From Pseudanabaena sp. Salubria-1 (lineage in GTDB: Bacteria > Cyanobacteriota > Cyanobacteriia > Pseudanabaenales > Pseudanabaenaceae), in the NCBI GenBank assembly GCA_023336205.1, contig JALQCR010000018.1, positions 1 to 64,000 of the forward strand: a stretch of 64,000 nucleotides of DNA, given 5' to 3'. The number at the start of each line of letters is the position of its first letter. Within the stretch, counting starts at the first letter, position 1. Shown here in pieces: positions 37,673-48,016 of this stretch. Under the pieces are notes generated by a model. The model was given only the letters and a program-made list of their open reading frames with translations, searched no databases and was not told the DNA's origin. The position numbers and the translations under genes were made by a program.

Positions 37673-40660
37673 GTTAACCAGGGGGTTCTCGATCGTATCA
37701 TGGAGAAATTGGATGTTCAGGGTTCCGTCCGTCACCTGAACTGTTTCACTAATTAGGCCCCCGACCAGATTGCCAAACTTAGCGGACAGATCGATGTTAT
37801 TCAGACTTGGCTTCACCTGCCCCTCAAGAGCCACATCAAACAACCGCTGACCGGGGAGAGCAGTACCACCGAAGCCATTGCCCATGAACAGCCTGACCTC
37901 ATAGGTGCCGGGGGACGCGGCAAAGCCATACTGCATTTCCGTGCCACCAGCCGCATCCCAGCGTTCGGTATCGAAAATTGTCCCCGGTATGGCGCTTGGG
38001 ACCGTTGCTCCGGGATTTACCGCCGGAAATGACGCAACGCTATTACTACCAGGATCCAAGAGGAAGGGCGCATCTGCCACCCAATCTGGTCCGCCGTCAG
38101 TAGCAGCAATCGTTGGACCTCCAGCATTCACTCGATAGAGAATGGGGGAATTAGTACCTGTCCCAGTGATGGTAATATCCCCAAAGAGCGCCTGAAAAGA
38201 AGGTCCAGCAGGGGCTGAGGGTTGTCCAGTGTTTGAGGAGTAGAGACCTACTGCCAGACCAGTGGTTTGCCCCTGAACCGTGTTATTGCCGAGGATGGCA
38301 TTCAAAACGGCTGTGCCGCTTAAGTTAATTGGTAATCCAGCAACCACCTTGTTTGCACCAGCAGTTTCATAGGTAATCTTTGGAGTTGCTGTAGCCGCAC
38401 CTGGGACAATCTCTAATTCAAAGAAAATTTGTTTGTCTACTGGCACAGTGAATAGGTCATCCGCCTGAATAAATGTCTCTGTGACCACAGCGTTATTGTT
38501 TTCGAGCAAGATCTGGATTTCACCCGCAGGGTTTGCTGTTGCTACAATCTTGAGATAGTTGCTCTGATCTCCTGTGCCAATGTATCCTCCGATTTGTTGG
38601 TTTGAACCAGTTAACAGGGGATTGACAACAGACCATTTGATCGTGAAGGTATCGATAGTCGGTGCGAGCTTGAAACCTGTCTGAAAGAGATACTCACCAT
38701 TGTTAGTCGCGCCTAGGGCATCTCCGTTCGAGACATACTCGATAACCGTAGTACCACCACCTGCTGCCGTGGCGAACTTGACGTTGTCCAGCTTGATGTT
38801 TTGCCCAGGCAGCGTTGATGCTGAGTTGAAGAATGCCTCAGGATCAGTCGAGCTATTGATCATAACTCCCGTTAGCCCAGTAGCAAACCCAACGGGTCCG
38901 GGACGGTTATTATCTTGGTTGGGGTCAAAATCCCACAACAGAGTCTGTCCCGGTGATAGAGTAACGCTGGTTCCATTGCTGGCATCACGACTAAATGGAT
39001 CAAAGGTATTGAGGATGCCATCATTGTCAATATCATTAAGAGAAGCAGTAACACCTGGTTTATATGCCTTAATAAAGCTTCCGCCAATTTCAGCGACCCA
39101 GATGCTGCCATTGGGACCCATGGTTACATCAAGAGGGGTCGCCAGTCCTGAAATCAATGTATAAACTCCATCTGCATCAGCGACAGAATCATCAGCCGTA
39201 CCCAGAATTCCATCAAGCCCTGGGTCGATTAATGGTTCTAAACCTGTACCAGCATTGTTGACATTCAATAACGTGATGGTATTGTTGAACTGTGCTACTA
39301 AAAGAGCCCCATTCAGAGCCCCACCATAAGCATTGCTGGTATATTCAACCAGACCATTGCTGGATGAACCTAACTCGACTAGTGACGGACTGGATGGACT
39401 GTCAAAAGGAATGCGAACACCGCTTTGAGTTAGTCTAGCCGCATTGCCAGTAAACTTGCTGGGATCAATGAGGAACCCATCAGCGATATTCACAGAATTA
39501 GGAACCAGTGCCGATATATCGGGAACTGTGTTAACAGTAATGCTGGTATCAGGTGTACCACTGTTGTTAAAGACCGTCCAAGACTGATTCTGATTTGCAC
39601 GGATTGGGTTGGGGTGACCGTAGTACTGACCGTCTTGGACTAAAAATAAGGGCTCTGGATCCCCGACACCTCCATTAACTGGAGTGTTGACGGCTTCCCC
39701 ACTAACAATGAGTGGGTTGCCACCCAGCCCGCTATTTGAACCATTATCTACAGTGTAGAGTTTGCCATCAGCCCTCAACACTAGATCGTAATGGTTGCGG
39801 AAGCCATCTGCATAGATTCTTAAGGGTGCATCGGCAGGCAGAATCGCCATGTTCAAGCCATCGTTACCACCGAATGGACTATTTTCGTCTAGCCCGATCG
39901 CATTTTCTCCTGCTCCCCCAGTCACGTTGGGAATGTTCGGGTCATCTAGGGTTGGCAAATCATAGATATATTGTCGAGGAGAAGCCGCACCATTAATCTG
40001 TCCGCCATCGGAGTCAGTCAAAATGGGTAGACTATTGATAGCAGACAGATCGATCTCAAGTATGCTTCCCGACAGTGCGTACTCAGCTGTGTAAGAGAAG
40101 AAGCTAGAAGGAGCACCATTATTTGTGTTACCGCCTACAGCTAGATACATCTTCGTTCCATCTGCGCTTAGTACCATGCCATTATTCGCATGATTTTCTT
40201 CTGAACGAGGTAGCCCTCTTAAGATATCTACCGCAACCCAATTGGTTCCATTCCAAGTAACCCGAGACACAATTCCCGAATTGGTGTCGAGATTTAACTC
40301 TCCATTGTTAGCAATGCGCGGGTCGCTAGAGGATATATAGAGTACTGGATTCGAGGCTGTTCCTGTAACCAATAGTCCAGTTACTTGACGATCGCCGAGA
40401 GTAGGATTTAGAGCCCCATTATCATTGTGGTTCATGATGGATTTAACAACTCCACCACCATTTGCTAGTACTAGTTCTTGTCCAGTTGTAGCAATGTAGT
40501 TACCATTCGAGTCAATTCCTATGGTGAAGACATTGATACTGCCATTTTGTTCGGCGACATAGAGTTTTCCGTCTGGACCAAACTGAAGGGAAGTTGGGTT
40601 GGATAGAGTAACACCACCAATGCCGTTGAAAGAACCTGCACCTGTAAAAGTAATAGCCAT
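37640..40660 (-). pseudogene. N-terminal part of the giant modular protein: beta-propeller and malectin domain
   Basis: A 1006-residue frame whose last residues come from IS sequence; host codons end at 37673 (996 codons). Residues about 10-560 form a glucose/sorbosone-dehydrogenase-like beta-propeller (PTSLQFGPDGKLYVAEQNG, YADGFRNHYDLVLRADGKLY, PLDVTMGPNGSIWVAEIGG). A jelly-roll-like region follows, and then a malectin domain (about 850-996, ILYRVNAGGPTIAATDGG) close to which the IS cuts. No classical signal peptide is visible (MAITFTGAGSFNGIGG), so a leaderless route such as type I secretion is possible. Whether the propeller is enzymatic or binds a polysaccharide cannot be told. The truncated half could still be made. 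Confidence 0.87.
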
Positions 40661-40920
40661 CTAGAGAACCTCCATATTTCAAACAATCAGTTCAATCAAT
40701 CTATTCCTAATTAAGGAAAGTGATTAGAAACTATAAAATTTTCTGTATTAAATTACGTATCGTTTTATCTAAAAATATTCTTACTACTTTAGTTTCTTAT
40801 CTTTATACTTGCTGCAAAAAAAATTTTTTTTGCTTTAGCTTTTAGATTCTATTTAGCATTAACATATTAGATTTTTCTATGGGATATACTATTACTAAAA
40901 AAAGGAAGAAAAACGCAGGA

Positions 40921-40978
40921 AAGTTATACAAAAGTTATGCGTAAGTTATGTATAAGTTATACAAAGATTGTATAACTT
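40921..40978 (+). promoter_or_regulatory. Four AAGTTAT repeats at exact 11-bp spacing plus one inverted copy
   Basis: AAGTTAT starts at 40921, 40932, 40943 and 40954, and ATAACTT lies at 40972-40978. The spacing of one helical turn puts all copies on one DNA face, as at OmpR/PhoB-type tandem operators. It lies about 260-320 bp upstream of the giant gene's start. No consensus for a named regulator fits exactly. Confidence 0.6.
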
Positions 40979-41047
40979 ATACAAGCAATACTTTGGACGT
41001 TTATATAAGCTTGTATTGGTTAAACTGTATAGAGAAGTATTCCACTT

Positions 41048-41095
41048 GTCATTTAAGTAGCTGTAAGTCTAAAAGCTCACAGCTACTTAAATGAC
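41048..41095. repeat. 17-bp-stem palindrome
   Basis: GTCATTTAAGTAGCTGT (41048-41064) pairs perfectly with 41079-41095; the loop is 14 bases. Confidence 0.75.
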
Positions 41096-41360
41096 GTAAT
41101 TCTCACAAAGACTACCCTGCAACGATTATAACCGCGTTAAAAAAATTATCCGAAGTTTTGATGTTAAGGGCATCTCTAAAAATAGCTATATTCTCAATAA
41201 GACAAGACTAAAATCCTTAATTTGTCGTTGATATTCTCAATAATTTTTGAGTTAATAGAGATGCCATTAAGTTGAAGAGATACTGACACTTGCTAGCAAA
41301 TTAAGAAGTCATTTAATAATTGTTTAGATATTCCTCTATCCTTCTTAAAAAGTAGGATTG

Positions 41361-41465
41361 ACACCAATTTGCAAAAGTGTGGCAACACTTCTGTGAATTA
41401 AAAACTAAATCCTGTAAGGGTTTTAAAAGCACAAAATAGCTACGCCAGTTTGTGTTTTGGTATTA
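41361..41465 (+). repeat. Repeat family B, copy 2
   Basis: Diverged copy: ACACCAATTT start, central AAATCCTGTAAGGGTTTTAA and TGTGTTTTGGTATTA end, which is the inverse of the start. It faces copy 3 at 41947. Confidence 0.75.
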
Positions 41466-41836
41466 CATTCGCGTGGGCGAGAACCTTACCCCCTCAGAGT
41501 CAAAAGGGTGGACAATCACATTTATTGAGAATGGGAGTCGCTACTGGATTGAAGCAAAAGCAGGAATGAAAACAATTGATTTATTCAAGCAAGCCACCAA
41601 CCCCTCATGGTCATGGACAAAAAATAGTTAATACATTCGATGGTTTACCGATGGTGAAAGACGCTACGCTCAACAACTCTGAAAAATGGCAAGTGTTTAT
41701 CTCAAATCATCGTAAGGCACACGTGGAATATGGACATCTCAAGGTATGGCGCTATGGATTGGAAGTCGCTATCAAAATTAAAGGTTCACAGGAAAATCGG
41801 CGATTCGGTCACAAAGTTGTGCCAAGCAACTGTTTT
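41466..41836 (+). pseudogene. Decayed coding remnant between repeats, identity unknown
   Basis: One frame at 41466-41630 reads IRVGENLTPSESKGWTITFI and onward to WTKNS before a stop. Another frame continues with EKWQVFISNHRKAHVEYGHL and stays open to 41866, where its last residues come from repeat A. The two look like frameshifted pieces of coding sequence, possibly of a former transposase. The family was not recognised. Confidence 0.4.
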
Positions 41837-41950
41837 ATAGCTGTCACCATTCTTGTTAGGACATAAAACCCAAATAGTGTGAGGCGGCGCGAAGCTCCGC
41901 CTCACACTATTTGGGTTTTGATTTATCCTGATACAGGTGACTATAGCTAT
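41837..41950. repeat. Repeat family A, copy 2
   Basis: Homologous to 21919-22030. A 23-bp stem (41865-41887 with 41897-41919) is kept despite base changes. It directly abuts an inverted family B copy. Confidence 0.85.
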
Positions 41951-42051
41951 AAAAGCACAAAATGGCGTAGCCATTTTGTGCTTTTAAAACCCTTACAGGA
42001 TGTACTTGTTAGTTGATAGAAGTGTCGTTTCACTTTTGTGAATTGGTATTA
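41947..42051 (-). repeat. Repeat family B, copy 3 (inverted)
   Basis: Reverse orientation to the other copies: AAAGCACAAAATGGCGTAGC start and TTTTGTGAATTGGTATTAA end. Confidence 0.75.
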
Positions 42052-42132
42052 ATTATCTAAACTAGTATCTAATTTTGAATTATATAGTGTGTAATGCTAA
42101 CGCTAATTTCCCTAGTCAAAACTTATCCAAAA

Positions 42133-43350
42133 TTAAAAATATAGACGGAACTCTTTCCAGTCTTGCTTTACCTGCTGGCTATATGTCTTAGCATATTCCA
42201 TTACCTCTGTTTTCCATTTAGATTTACTAGCAAAATCGATCAATTGATCAACGATCGCAGAGCCTTGTCTAGCACTACTACGCAAATGAGACCAAGCGAC
42301 TACTTGCCCTAATGACAGCATTAATTGTTCAGACTTCTGCAATTTATCATCCCATTTCTCGATCTTTAAATGATCAGTTGGACTTTGAGTAGATTGAAGT
42401 TCTCTCAACACAAATGAATCTTTACCAATAGTTACAGAGTGTAGAAAAGCGATGGGAATTGCTTGTAAGCGCTTTTGGATTGAAACAATACGATCGCCTT
42501 CACTTTCCCATTTTGGTTGCGCCCAAACGGCATAGGTCGCAAGCGAAGAAGGTAGGGCTCTTTTTAGATCGAGGAGATAGTTACCATCGGGTGAGCCTTT
42601 GCCTTCCACTAATAAAACATAACGCTCAATCCCTAAACTTCCCTTACCTGCAATGCGTTGTGCTACATCCAATAATTTAAAAAATTTAGGATTTGGCTGC
42701 TGCAAGGCAAAGACTTCCATAAAACTTGTCACTTTTTGTCTTTGCTGATCAGAAATTGGTTTAGCTTTTTTAAAATCAATTTTTAGCGATCGCCTTTGCT
42801 TTTCTTGATCTAAAACAGTTCTTTCCTCTAATAACTCTTTGCGCTTGACCTGATTTTTGCGTGCCAGCAAATCTTCGATCACTGGAGGAGCCATATCTTC
42901 ACCCATCCAATAAGCTTTCCCCTCAGATATAGTCTTAATGTAAGAATTGAGGAATTTTTGGCAGAGCTTTTCTGCAACTTGCAACCCGACTGAATAAGTC
43001 TCCGTAGATACAAAGATGCTGGTCAACAAACGGGCGATTTCCCAAGTACAAGGAGCAAGCACAGCTTCATCAAAATCGTTGATATCAAAATAAACATGAC
43101 GATTATCAGCCTTGTAATTCCCAAAATTTTCTACATGAAGATCGCCACAAATCCAGACTAGAGGAGCTTTTTTAAACCATGACTTAATTGGTAAATCTTC
43201 ATAAAATAGATGGCAGGTAGCTCGAAAAAATATAAAGGGGTTTTCTTCTTCCTCACGCATATACTGATATTTTGCCTTCAGCAAATCAGGATCTCGCGGT
43301 TGACTGAGATTAAATTGATAAATGCGATCGCGAATATTTCGATTTGACAT
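42133..43350 (-). CDS. DUF2252 family protein
   Basis: A DUF2252 protein of about 405 residues from ATG 43350; the frame is open ten codons further upstream, but MSNRNIRDRIYQFN is the natural N-terminus. Characteristic kinase-like motifs: WICGDLHVENFGNY, VYFDINDFDEAVLAP and GIERYVLLVEGKG. The GDxHxxNFG pattern resembles the catalytic loop of aminoglycoside-phosphotransferase-type kinases. Substrate and role are unknown. It lies downstream of the secreted hypothetical at 43394-44743, with an inverted repeat between them. Confidence 0.85.
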   Translation of the reverse strand: MSNRNIRDRIYQFNLSQPRDPDLLKAKYQYMREEEENPFIFFRATCHLFYEDLPIKSWFKKAPLVWICGDLHVENFGNYKADNRHVYFDINDFDEAVLAPCTWEIARLLTSIFVSTETYSVGLQVAEKLCQKFLNSYIKTISEGKAYWMGEDMAPPVIEDLLARKNQVKRKELLEERTVLDQEKQRRSLKIDFKKAKPISDQQRQKVTSFMEVFALQQPNPKFFKLLDVAQRIAGKGSLGIERYVLLVEGKGSPDGNYLLDLKRALPSSLATYAVWAQPKWESEGDRIVSIQKRLQAIPIAFLHSVTIGKDSFVLRELQSTQSPTDHLKIEKWDDKLQKSEQLMLSLGQVVAWSHLRSSARQGSAIVDQLIDFASKSKWKTEVMEYAKTYSQQVKQDWKEFRLYF

Positions 43351-43364
43351 AACATTAAAAAAAC

Positions 43365-43395
43365 AGTAAAGGCGGCGCATCGCGCCACCTTTACT
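43365..43395 (-). terminator. Inverted repeat after the secreted hypothetical gene
   Basis: 14-bp stem with one mismatch (AGTAAAGGCGGCGC against GCGCCACCTTTACT), followed on the minus strand by a T-rich run. It sits just before the DUF2252 start. Confidence 0.6.
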
Positions 43396-44743
43396 AATTT
43401 ACTTTACTAAGTCCTGTATACACATTCTCGTTTACTAAACCCAACCAAGGGTCACTAGCTGGAGTGAGAAACAATTGATCGTAAACTCGACGATTCAGGG
43501 AGTTTAGAGCCAGTGAATTGCCATTGAGATTTTCATTGCCGAGAAATTCACCATTAGCAAACCAACTGTGAATCTGGGCATGAAATACATATTCGTTACG
43601 GACAGTATCTTGAGCGATCGCTTTTTCAAAGCTACTGACCACCGTTGGCATTGATGCGCTCGGCGATAACTTACGTTCCATGAGCTTCAGACTCCCTTGA
43701 TCGAGATATACTCGATTTTGATAAAGCCTTGCTAATCTTGCCCAATTTGCATCACTCAGCTTGGCAAAAGGTGAAGGGGGAGTAACTTCGGAGATAGGAG
43801 CACTAGGCGTGCGAGTTAGCGTAGGCATCTCGACTGCCATTTTACCAAAAGTCAAACGACTTGCAGTCCTCGCGTCAGAACTAAAAGGGTTACCCGTAAA
43901 CACATCTTGATTACTAAGTAATGGTTGCAATGGCAAGCTTAAGCGAGTGAGATCTGTTCGCCAATTTTTTTCAAGCTTCGCAAGGCGATCGCGATGATAT
44001 TTAACCAAAACTTCGCGGCGTAACTTTACATCGTTAGTATTGTTAAGTAGTTTCTCAGCGCCCTCAGCATCTTTAAGATTTTCTAGAAATGCTTGGGGGC
44101 TGTACAAACCTGGAATTGCATCAATTGGGCGACCATCACTATCAAGAACATAGTGAATGCTATTACCTGTAAGGGTTTGCTCTAGCTTGCGACCATCCCC
44201 AAAATCAATAGTGACCTTAGGTACTGGACGCTCAGGCTGCCAATGTAAAATAAAACGATCGCGTAACAACTGCGAAACTCCAGCATTAGGGTAGAGCGCT
44301 GTGCGGAAAAATCTACTATTTGCACAACTAAGCTCATCATTGAGATTGCCAAGCAAGCGCAATGACAAAATCGGTTTTCCAGATTCTTTTGATGCAGTCT
44401 TAGCTGCTTCTAAATCTTTGTACCAATACAATCGCGATGCATCACAGTCTTTTTGCTGACAAATTGCATCTAAAGCAGCCCGTAATTGCAGATTGTTAGG
44501 TAAATCTTTTTGATAAGTATTCCAAAATGCATCCACACCAGCATTTTTAAATTCTCGTAATTTGGCGATCGCTTGCTGCGATGTTACTTGATCTTTGGAA
44601 GCTGCTTGTTGAACGAGGTTCTCCAAATTCGGTTGCTCTGAGGCGATAACTGCCTGTGGTGAAGAGATTGCAGAGATAGCGATCGCGCCCAAACTCAATA
44701 AAGCGAAACATGAATTAGCCAGTTTTTTTTTCACAAGCATCAT
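43394..44743 (-). CDS. Hypothetical exported protein with thioredoxin-like region
   Basis: 449 residues with a clear signal peptide (LANSCFALLSLGAIAISAIS, then PQAVIA). The middle (about 110-230) has a thioredoxin-like layout: AAKTASKESGKPILSLRLLG, CANSRFFRT, and VLDSDGRPIDAIPGLYSPQAF. The usual CxxC is absent, so a redox role is doubtful. The C-terminal half is helical. No named family is assigned. Confidence 0.65.
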   Translation of the reverse strand: MMLVKKKLANSCFALLSLGAIAISAISSPQAVIASEQPNLENLVQQAASKDQVTSQQAIAKLREFKNAGVDAFWNTYQKDLPNNLQLRAALDAICQQKDCDASRLYWYKDLEAAKTASKESGKPILSLRLLGNLNDELSCANSRFFRTALYPNAGVSQLLRDRFILHWQPERPVPKVTIDFGDGRKLEQTLTGNSIHYVLDSDGRPIDAIPGLYSPQAFLENLKDAEGAEKLLNNTNDVKLRREVLVKYHRDRLAKLEKNWRTDLTRLSLPLQPLLSNQDVFTGNPFSSDARTASRLTFGKMAVEMPTLTRTPSAPISEVTPPSPFAKLSDANWARLARLYQNRVYLDQGSLKLMERKLSPSASMPTVVSSFEKAIAQDTVRNEYVFHAQIHSWFANGEFLGNENLNGNSLALNSLNRRVYDQLFLTPASDPWLGLVNENVYTGLSKVN

Positions 44744-45010
44744 AAAATCTCCTTAATCGCGTAGGTTTAAGCTTCCGCAGCAATAGACATACTTACCACT
44801 CATATTGTTCCTAACAAAAGCTAATTTTAGCTAATTTTTAAAATCACAAATAGTCGTAAAGCTTAAAAAATTCTGGGTGGTACTTCACACCCGCTAGAAA
44901 TTTCTGAGTTTGTGTTCTTACATTACTTGCAACGATCCCCGCAAAGATAGACAATGTTTGCATTCAGAAAAAATATGCAAATAAAAAAGCCAAGATAATC
45001 CGAAGAATTT

Positions 45011-46300
45011 ATGAAAAACGTACTGGCTATCATTCTGGGCGGTGGACAGGGAAGCCGACTATATCCCCTCACTAAAACACGCGCTAAGCCCGCCGTCCCT
45101 GTAGCAGGCAAATATCGACTGATCGACATTCCTGTGAGTAACTGTATTAACTCAGGCATTGAAAAAATTTATATCCTGACGCAGTTTAACTCCGCATCAC
45201 TTAATCGTCATGTCAATCAAGCCTATCGCCCCGCCTCTTATTCTGATGGCTTTGTGGAAATTCTTGCCGCTCAGCAAACACCCGATAGTCCAGATTGGTT
45301 TCAAGGTACAGCCGACGCTGTTCGCCGTTATGCATGGCTGTTAGAGTCTTGGGATGTCAGTGAATACTTGATCCTCTCTGGCGATCATCTGTACAACATG
45401 GACTACGAAAAATTCGTAGAGCATCATCGCGAAACTGGGGCAGATATCACCCTGTCAGTATTGCCTGTTGATCAGAAAAAAGCCTCAGCCTTTGGCTTGC
45501 TCAAAACTGATAGTACTGGCAAAGTAATTAACTTCCTAGAAAAGCCCAAGGGAGAAGCGCTGGAGGGGATGCGAGTTGATACTACTAAACTTGGTCTAGA
45601 TCAAGCTTCTGCGATCGCGAACCCTTTCATTGCTTCGATGGGAATCTATGTGTTTAATAAGCAGGCTATGTTAAAGCTGCTAACTGAAAATCCCGAGCAC
45701 ACAGATTTTGGTAAAGAAATTATTCCTGATGCAATTCACAATTTGAATGTTCAGGCTTACTTATATAAGGGATATTGGGAAGATATTGGAACCATCGAGT
45801 CCTTCTATCAAGCTAATCTGGATTTGACTCGTCATCCTTCCACTGGCTTCAATTTCTACGAGACTAAAAAACCGATCTACACCCGCGCTCGTTATTTGCC
45901 ACCCAGCAAAGTTCATGACTGTAAGGTAAAAGATTCAATCATCGGTGAAGGATGTCTCCTTAACAAATCGACTGTCACCAATTCGGTCGTCGGTATTCGG
46001 ATGCATATTGATGCTAATTGCACTATTGAAGACACATTGTTAATGGGTTGTGATTTCTATCAGCCTCAAGAAGAGCGTGAGTCAGATCTCGCAACCAACA
46101 AAGTGCCAATGGGAATTGGAGAAAATACAATTATTCGTCACGCAATTATCGACAAGAATGCCCGTATTGGTAAGAATGTACAGATCATCAATAAAGATCG
46201 TGTGCAAGATGTAAACCGTGAAGAGCAAGGCTATTGCATTTGTAATGGCATTGTCGTCGTCGTCAAAAATGCAGTTATTCCCGATAACACCATTATCTAA
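45011..46300 (+). CDS. glgC: Glucose-1-phosphate adenylyltransferase (ADP-glucose pyrophosphorylase)
   Basis: Makes ADP-glucose from ATP and glucose-1-phosphate, the committed step of glycogen synthesis. 429 residues, the cyanobacterial length. N-terminal nucleotide-binding GGGQGSRLYPLTKTRAKPAV (about residues 10-29), FQGTADAVRRYAWLLE, SGDHLYNMDY and FLEKPKGE. The C-terminal beta-helix carries the 3-PGA-related IRHAIIDKNARIG region. Monocistronic, with two successive terminators. Confidence 0.97.
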   Translation: MKNVLAIILGGGQGSRLYPLTKTRAKPAVPVAGKYRLIDIPVSNCINSGIEKIYILTQFNSASLNRHVNQAYRPASYSDGFVEILAAQQTPDSPDWFQGTADAVRRYAWLLESWDVSEYLILSGDHLYNMDYEKFVEHHRETGADITLSVLPVDQKKASAFGLLKTDSTGKVINFLEKPKGEALEGMRVDTTKLGLDQASAIANPFIASMGIYVFNKQAMLKLLTENPEHTDFGKEIIPDAIHNLNVQAYLYKGYWEDIGTIESFYQANLDLTRHPSTGFNFYETKKPIYTRARYLPPSKVHDCKVKDSIIGEGCLLNKSTVTNSVVGIRMHIDANCTIEDTLLMGCDFYQPQEERESDLATNKVPMGIGENTIIRHAIIDKNARIGKNVQIINKDRVQDVNREEQGYCICNGIVVVVKNAVIPDNTII

Positions 46301-46304
46301 ATCT

Positions 46305-46339
46305 AAAAAAGAATCGGCACAAAGTGCCGATTCTTTTTT
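46305..46339 (+). terminator. Terminator of glgC
   Basis: A6, stem GAATCGGCAC with GTGCCGATTC (loop AAA), then T7. Confidence 0.9.
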
Positions 46340-46345
46340 TAGGAC

Positions 46346-46376
46346 AAAAAAGCCTTGCAAAGCAAGGCTTTTTTTG
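46346..46376. terminator. Second, bidirectional terminator between glgC and gatA
   Basis: Stem GCCTTGC with GCAAGGC (loop AAA) flanked by A6 and T7. It ends at the gatA stop codon and fits termination of gatA on the minus strand. Confidence 0.85.
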
Positions 46377-46377
46377 T

Positions 46378-47838
46378 TTATATAGAAGGCTGTTGTTTGT
46401 GCCATTCCGTTGATTGCTCGTAGCCATATGCAACTTGCAGCAACACATCTTCCCTTAATACATTGGAAATCATTTGCAACCCGATCGGCATTCCCTTTGA
46501 GTCAAAACCACAGGGAATGCTAATCCCTGGTAAACCCGCCAGATTTACAGGAATTGTCATCAGATCCGACAGATACATTCCCAGAGGATCTTCAGTTTTA
46601 CTACCTGCCTTAAAAGCAGTAGTTGGTGCAGTTGGACAAACCAAAACATCCACTTGCTCAAAAGCTTTTTGGAAATCTTGAACGATTAAAGTCCTAACTT
46701 TCTGAGCTTTCAGATAATAGGCATCATAGTAGCCAGCAGATAGGACATATGTACCAATCATGATCCGTCGCTTGACTTCTGCCCCAAAGCCCTGTTCGCG
46801 GGTATTTTCATACATGCTTAACAGGCTCTCAGCGCTCTCATCACGAAAGCCATACTTCACGCCATCATAGCGGGCGAGGTTGGCAGATGCCTCGGAGGGA
46901 GCGATGATGTAATAGGTGGGTAGTCCATAGCGAAATCGAGGACAGGAAATTTCATAGACTTCTGCGCCCATGCTCTCGAAATGCGCGATCGCCTTTCTTA
47001 CGGCAACTTCAACTTCACTATCCAAACCTTCGCCAAAGGTTTCGGTAATTACGCCAACTTTTTTACCCTTAAGTGACTGAGTTAAATCTGGTGTTAACAA
47101 AGCCGCATAGTCAGGAACTGCGGCGTTGATACTGGTGGAGTCTTTGGGATCATATCCTGCGATCGCGCCCAAAAATATCGCCGCATCTTCGACAGTATTG
47201 GCAAAAGGTCCTATTTGATCCAAAGACGAAGCAAAAGCAACTAGACCAAATCGTGAAACTAATCCATAAGTTGGCTTTAGACCAACTACGCCACAATATG
47301 AAGCGGGTTGGCGAATCGATCCACCAGTATCAGAACCTGTTGCTATTACACATTCTCCACTGGAGACGGCTGCTGCCGAACCACCCGAAGATCCTCCAGG
47401 GACATATTCCGTATTCCAAGGATTTGCTGTTAACGCGATTGCCGAGTTTTCAGTGGAGCTACCCATGGCAAACTCATCAAGATTAGTTTTGCCAACCATC
47501 ACGGCTCCAGCCGATCGCAATTTTGCGGTAATTGTCGCTTCGTAGGGGGGGACAAAATTTTTCAGCATTTTGGAGCCGCAAGTGGTGGGCATCCCCTTGA
47601 CACACATATTGTCCTTCATGCCAAGCGGCACACCTGCAAGTGCTGGTAAATTCTCGCCTGATGCGATCGCGGCATCGATGACTTTGGCTTGGGCGATCGC
47701 CAATTCGGTCGTAACAGTAACAAAACTATGTAATTTCGGCTCTAGCCGATCAATGCGATCTAAAAACTCTTGAGCAATTTCGGTTGCTGATCGCTCTTTA
47801 TTGATTAAGGTTTGGCGAATTTGGGCGATCGAAAGCAT
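46378..47838 (-). CDS. gatA: Aspartyl/glutamyl-tRNA(Asn/Gln) amidotransferase subunit A
   Basis: Glutaminase/amidase subunit of GatCAB, which converts Glu-tRNA(Gln), and in many bacteria Asp-tRNA(Asn), to the amidated form. 486 residues. The amidase signature is complete: Lys in GVPLGMKDNMCVKG, Ser in the GGSSGGSAAAVSSG loop and Ser in TGSDTGGSIRQPA. gatB and gatC are not adjacent, as is common in cyanobacteria. Confidence 0.97.
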   Translation of the reverse strand: MLSIAQIRQTLINKERSATEIAQEFLDRIDRLEPKLHSFVTVTTELAIAQAKVIDAAIASGENLPALAGVPLGMKDNMCVKGMPTTCGSKMLKNFVPPYEATITAKLRSAGAVMVGKTNLDEFAMGSSTENSAIALTANPWNTEYVPGGSSGGSAAAVSSGECVIATGSDTGGSIRQPASYCGVVGLKPTYGLVSRFGLVAFASSLDQIGPFANTVEDAAIFLGAIAGYDPKDSTSINAAVPDYAALLTPDLTQSLKGKKVGVITETFGEGLDSEVEVAVRKAIAHFESMGAEVYEISCPRFRYGLPTYYIIAPSEASANLARYDGVKYGFRDESAESLLSMYENTREQGFGAEVKRRIMIGTYVLSAGYYDAYYLKAQKVRTLIVQDFQKAFEQVDVLVCPTAPTTAFKAGSKTEDPLGMYLSDLMTIPVNLAGLPGISIPCGFDSKGMPIGLQMISNVLREDVLLQVAYGYEQSTEWHKQQPSI

Positions 47839-47875
47839 AAAGAATCTAATACGTTAGTGGGCGGAGTTTTAAGTA

Positions 47876-47928
47876 TATAGCGAAAAAGTAGAGAGGGTAT
47901 CAAGCAACCACTCTACTTTTTCGCTATA
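47876..47928. repeat. 18-bp-stem inverted repeat upstream of gatA
   Basis: TATAGCGAAAAAGTAGAG (47876-47893) pairs with 47911-47928. It lies in the divergent gap between gatA and the STAS gene. Confidence 0.7.
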
Positions 47929-48016
47929 GCTTTTGGATCAAAAATAAATAATTTTCTGGACAAGTGCGGAGAAAGCAAATACAATATATCCGCAAATTAA
48001 GGTACGTTCGCACCGC

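Larger units (their letters stand above)
40661..42132. other. Gene-free 1.47-kb repeat-rich region
   Basis: An AT-rich upstream region of the giant gene (40661-41360) holds phased AAGTTAT repeats and a 17-bp-stem palindrome. From 41361 it is packed with two family B repeats in opposite orientation, remnant coding sequence and one family A repeat. No intact gene was supported. Confidence 0.65.

Noticed and set aside
41576..41866. 96-residue gene
   Set aside because: Its last residues are encoded by repeat family A and the frame is one of two shifted pieces of a decayed sequence.
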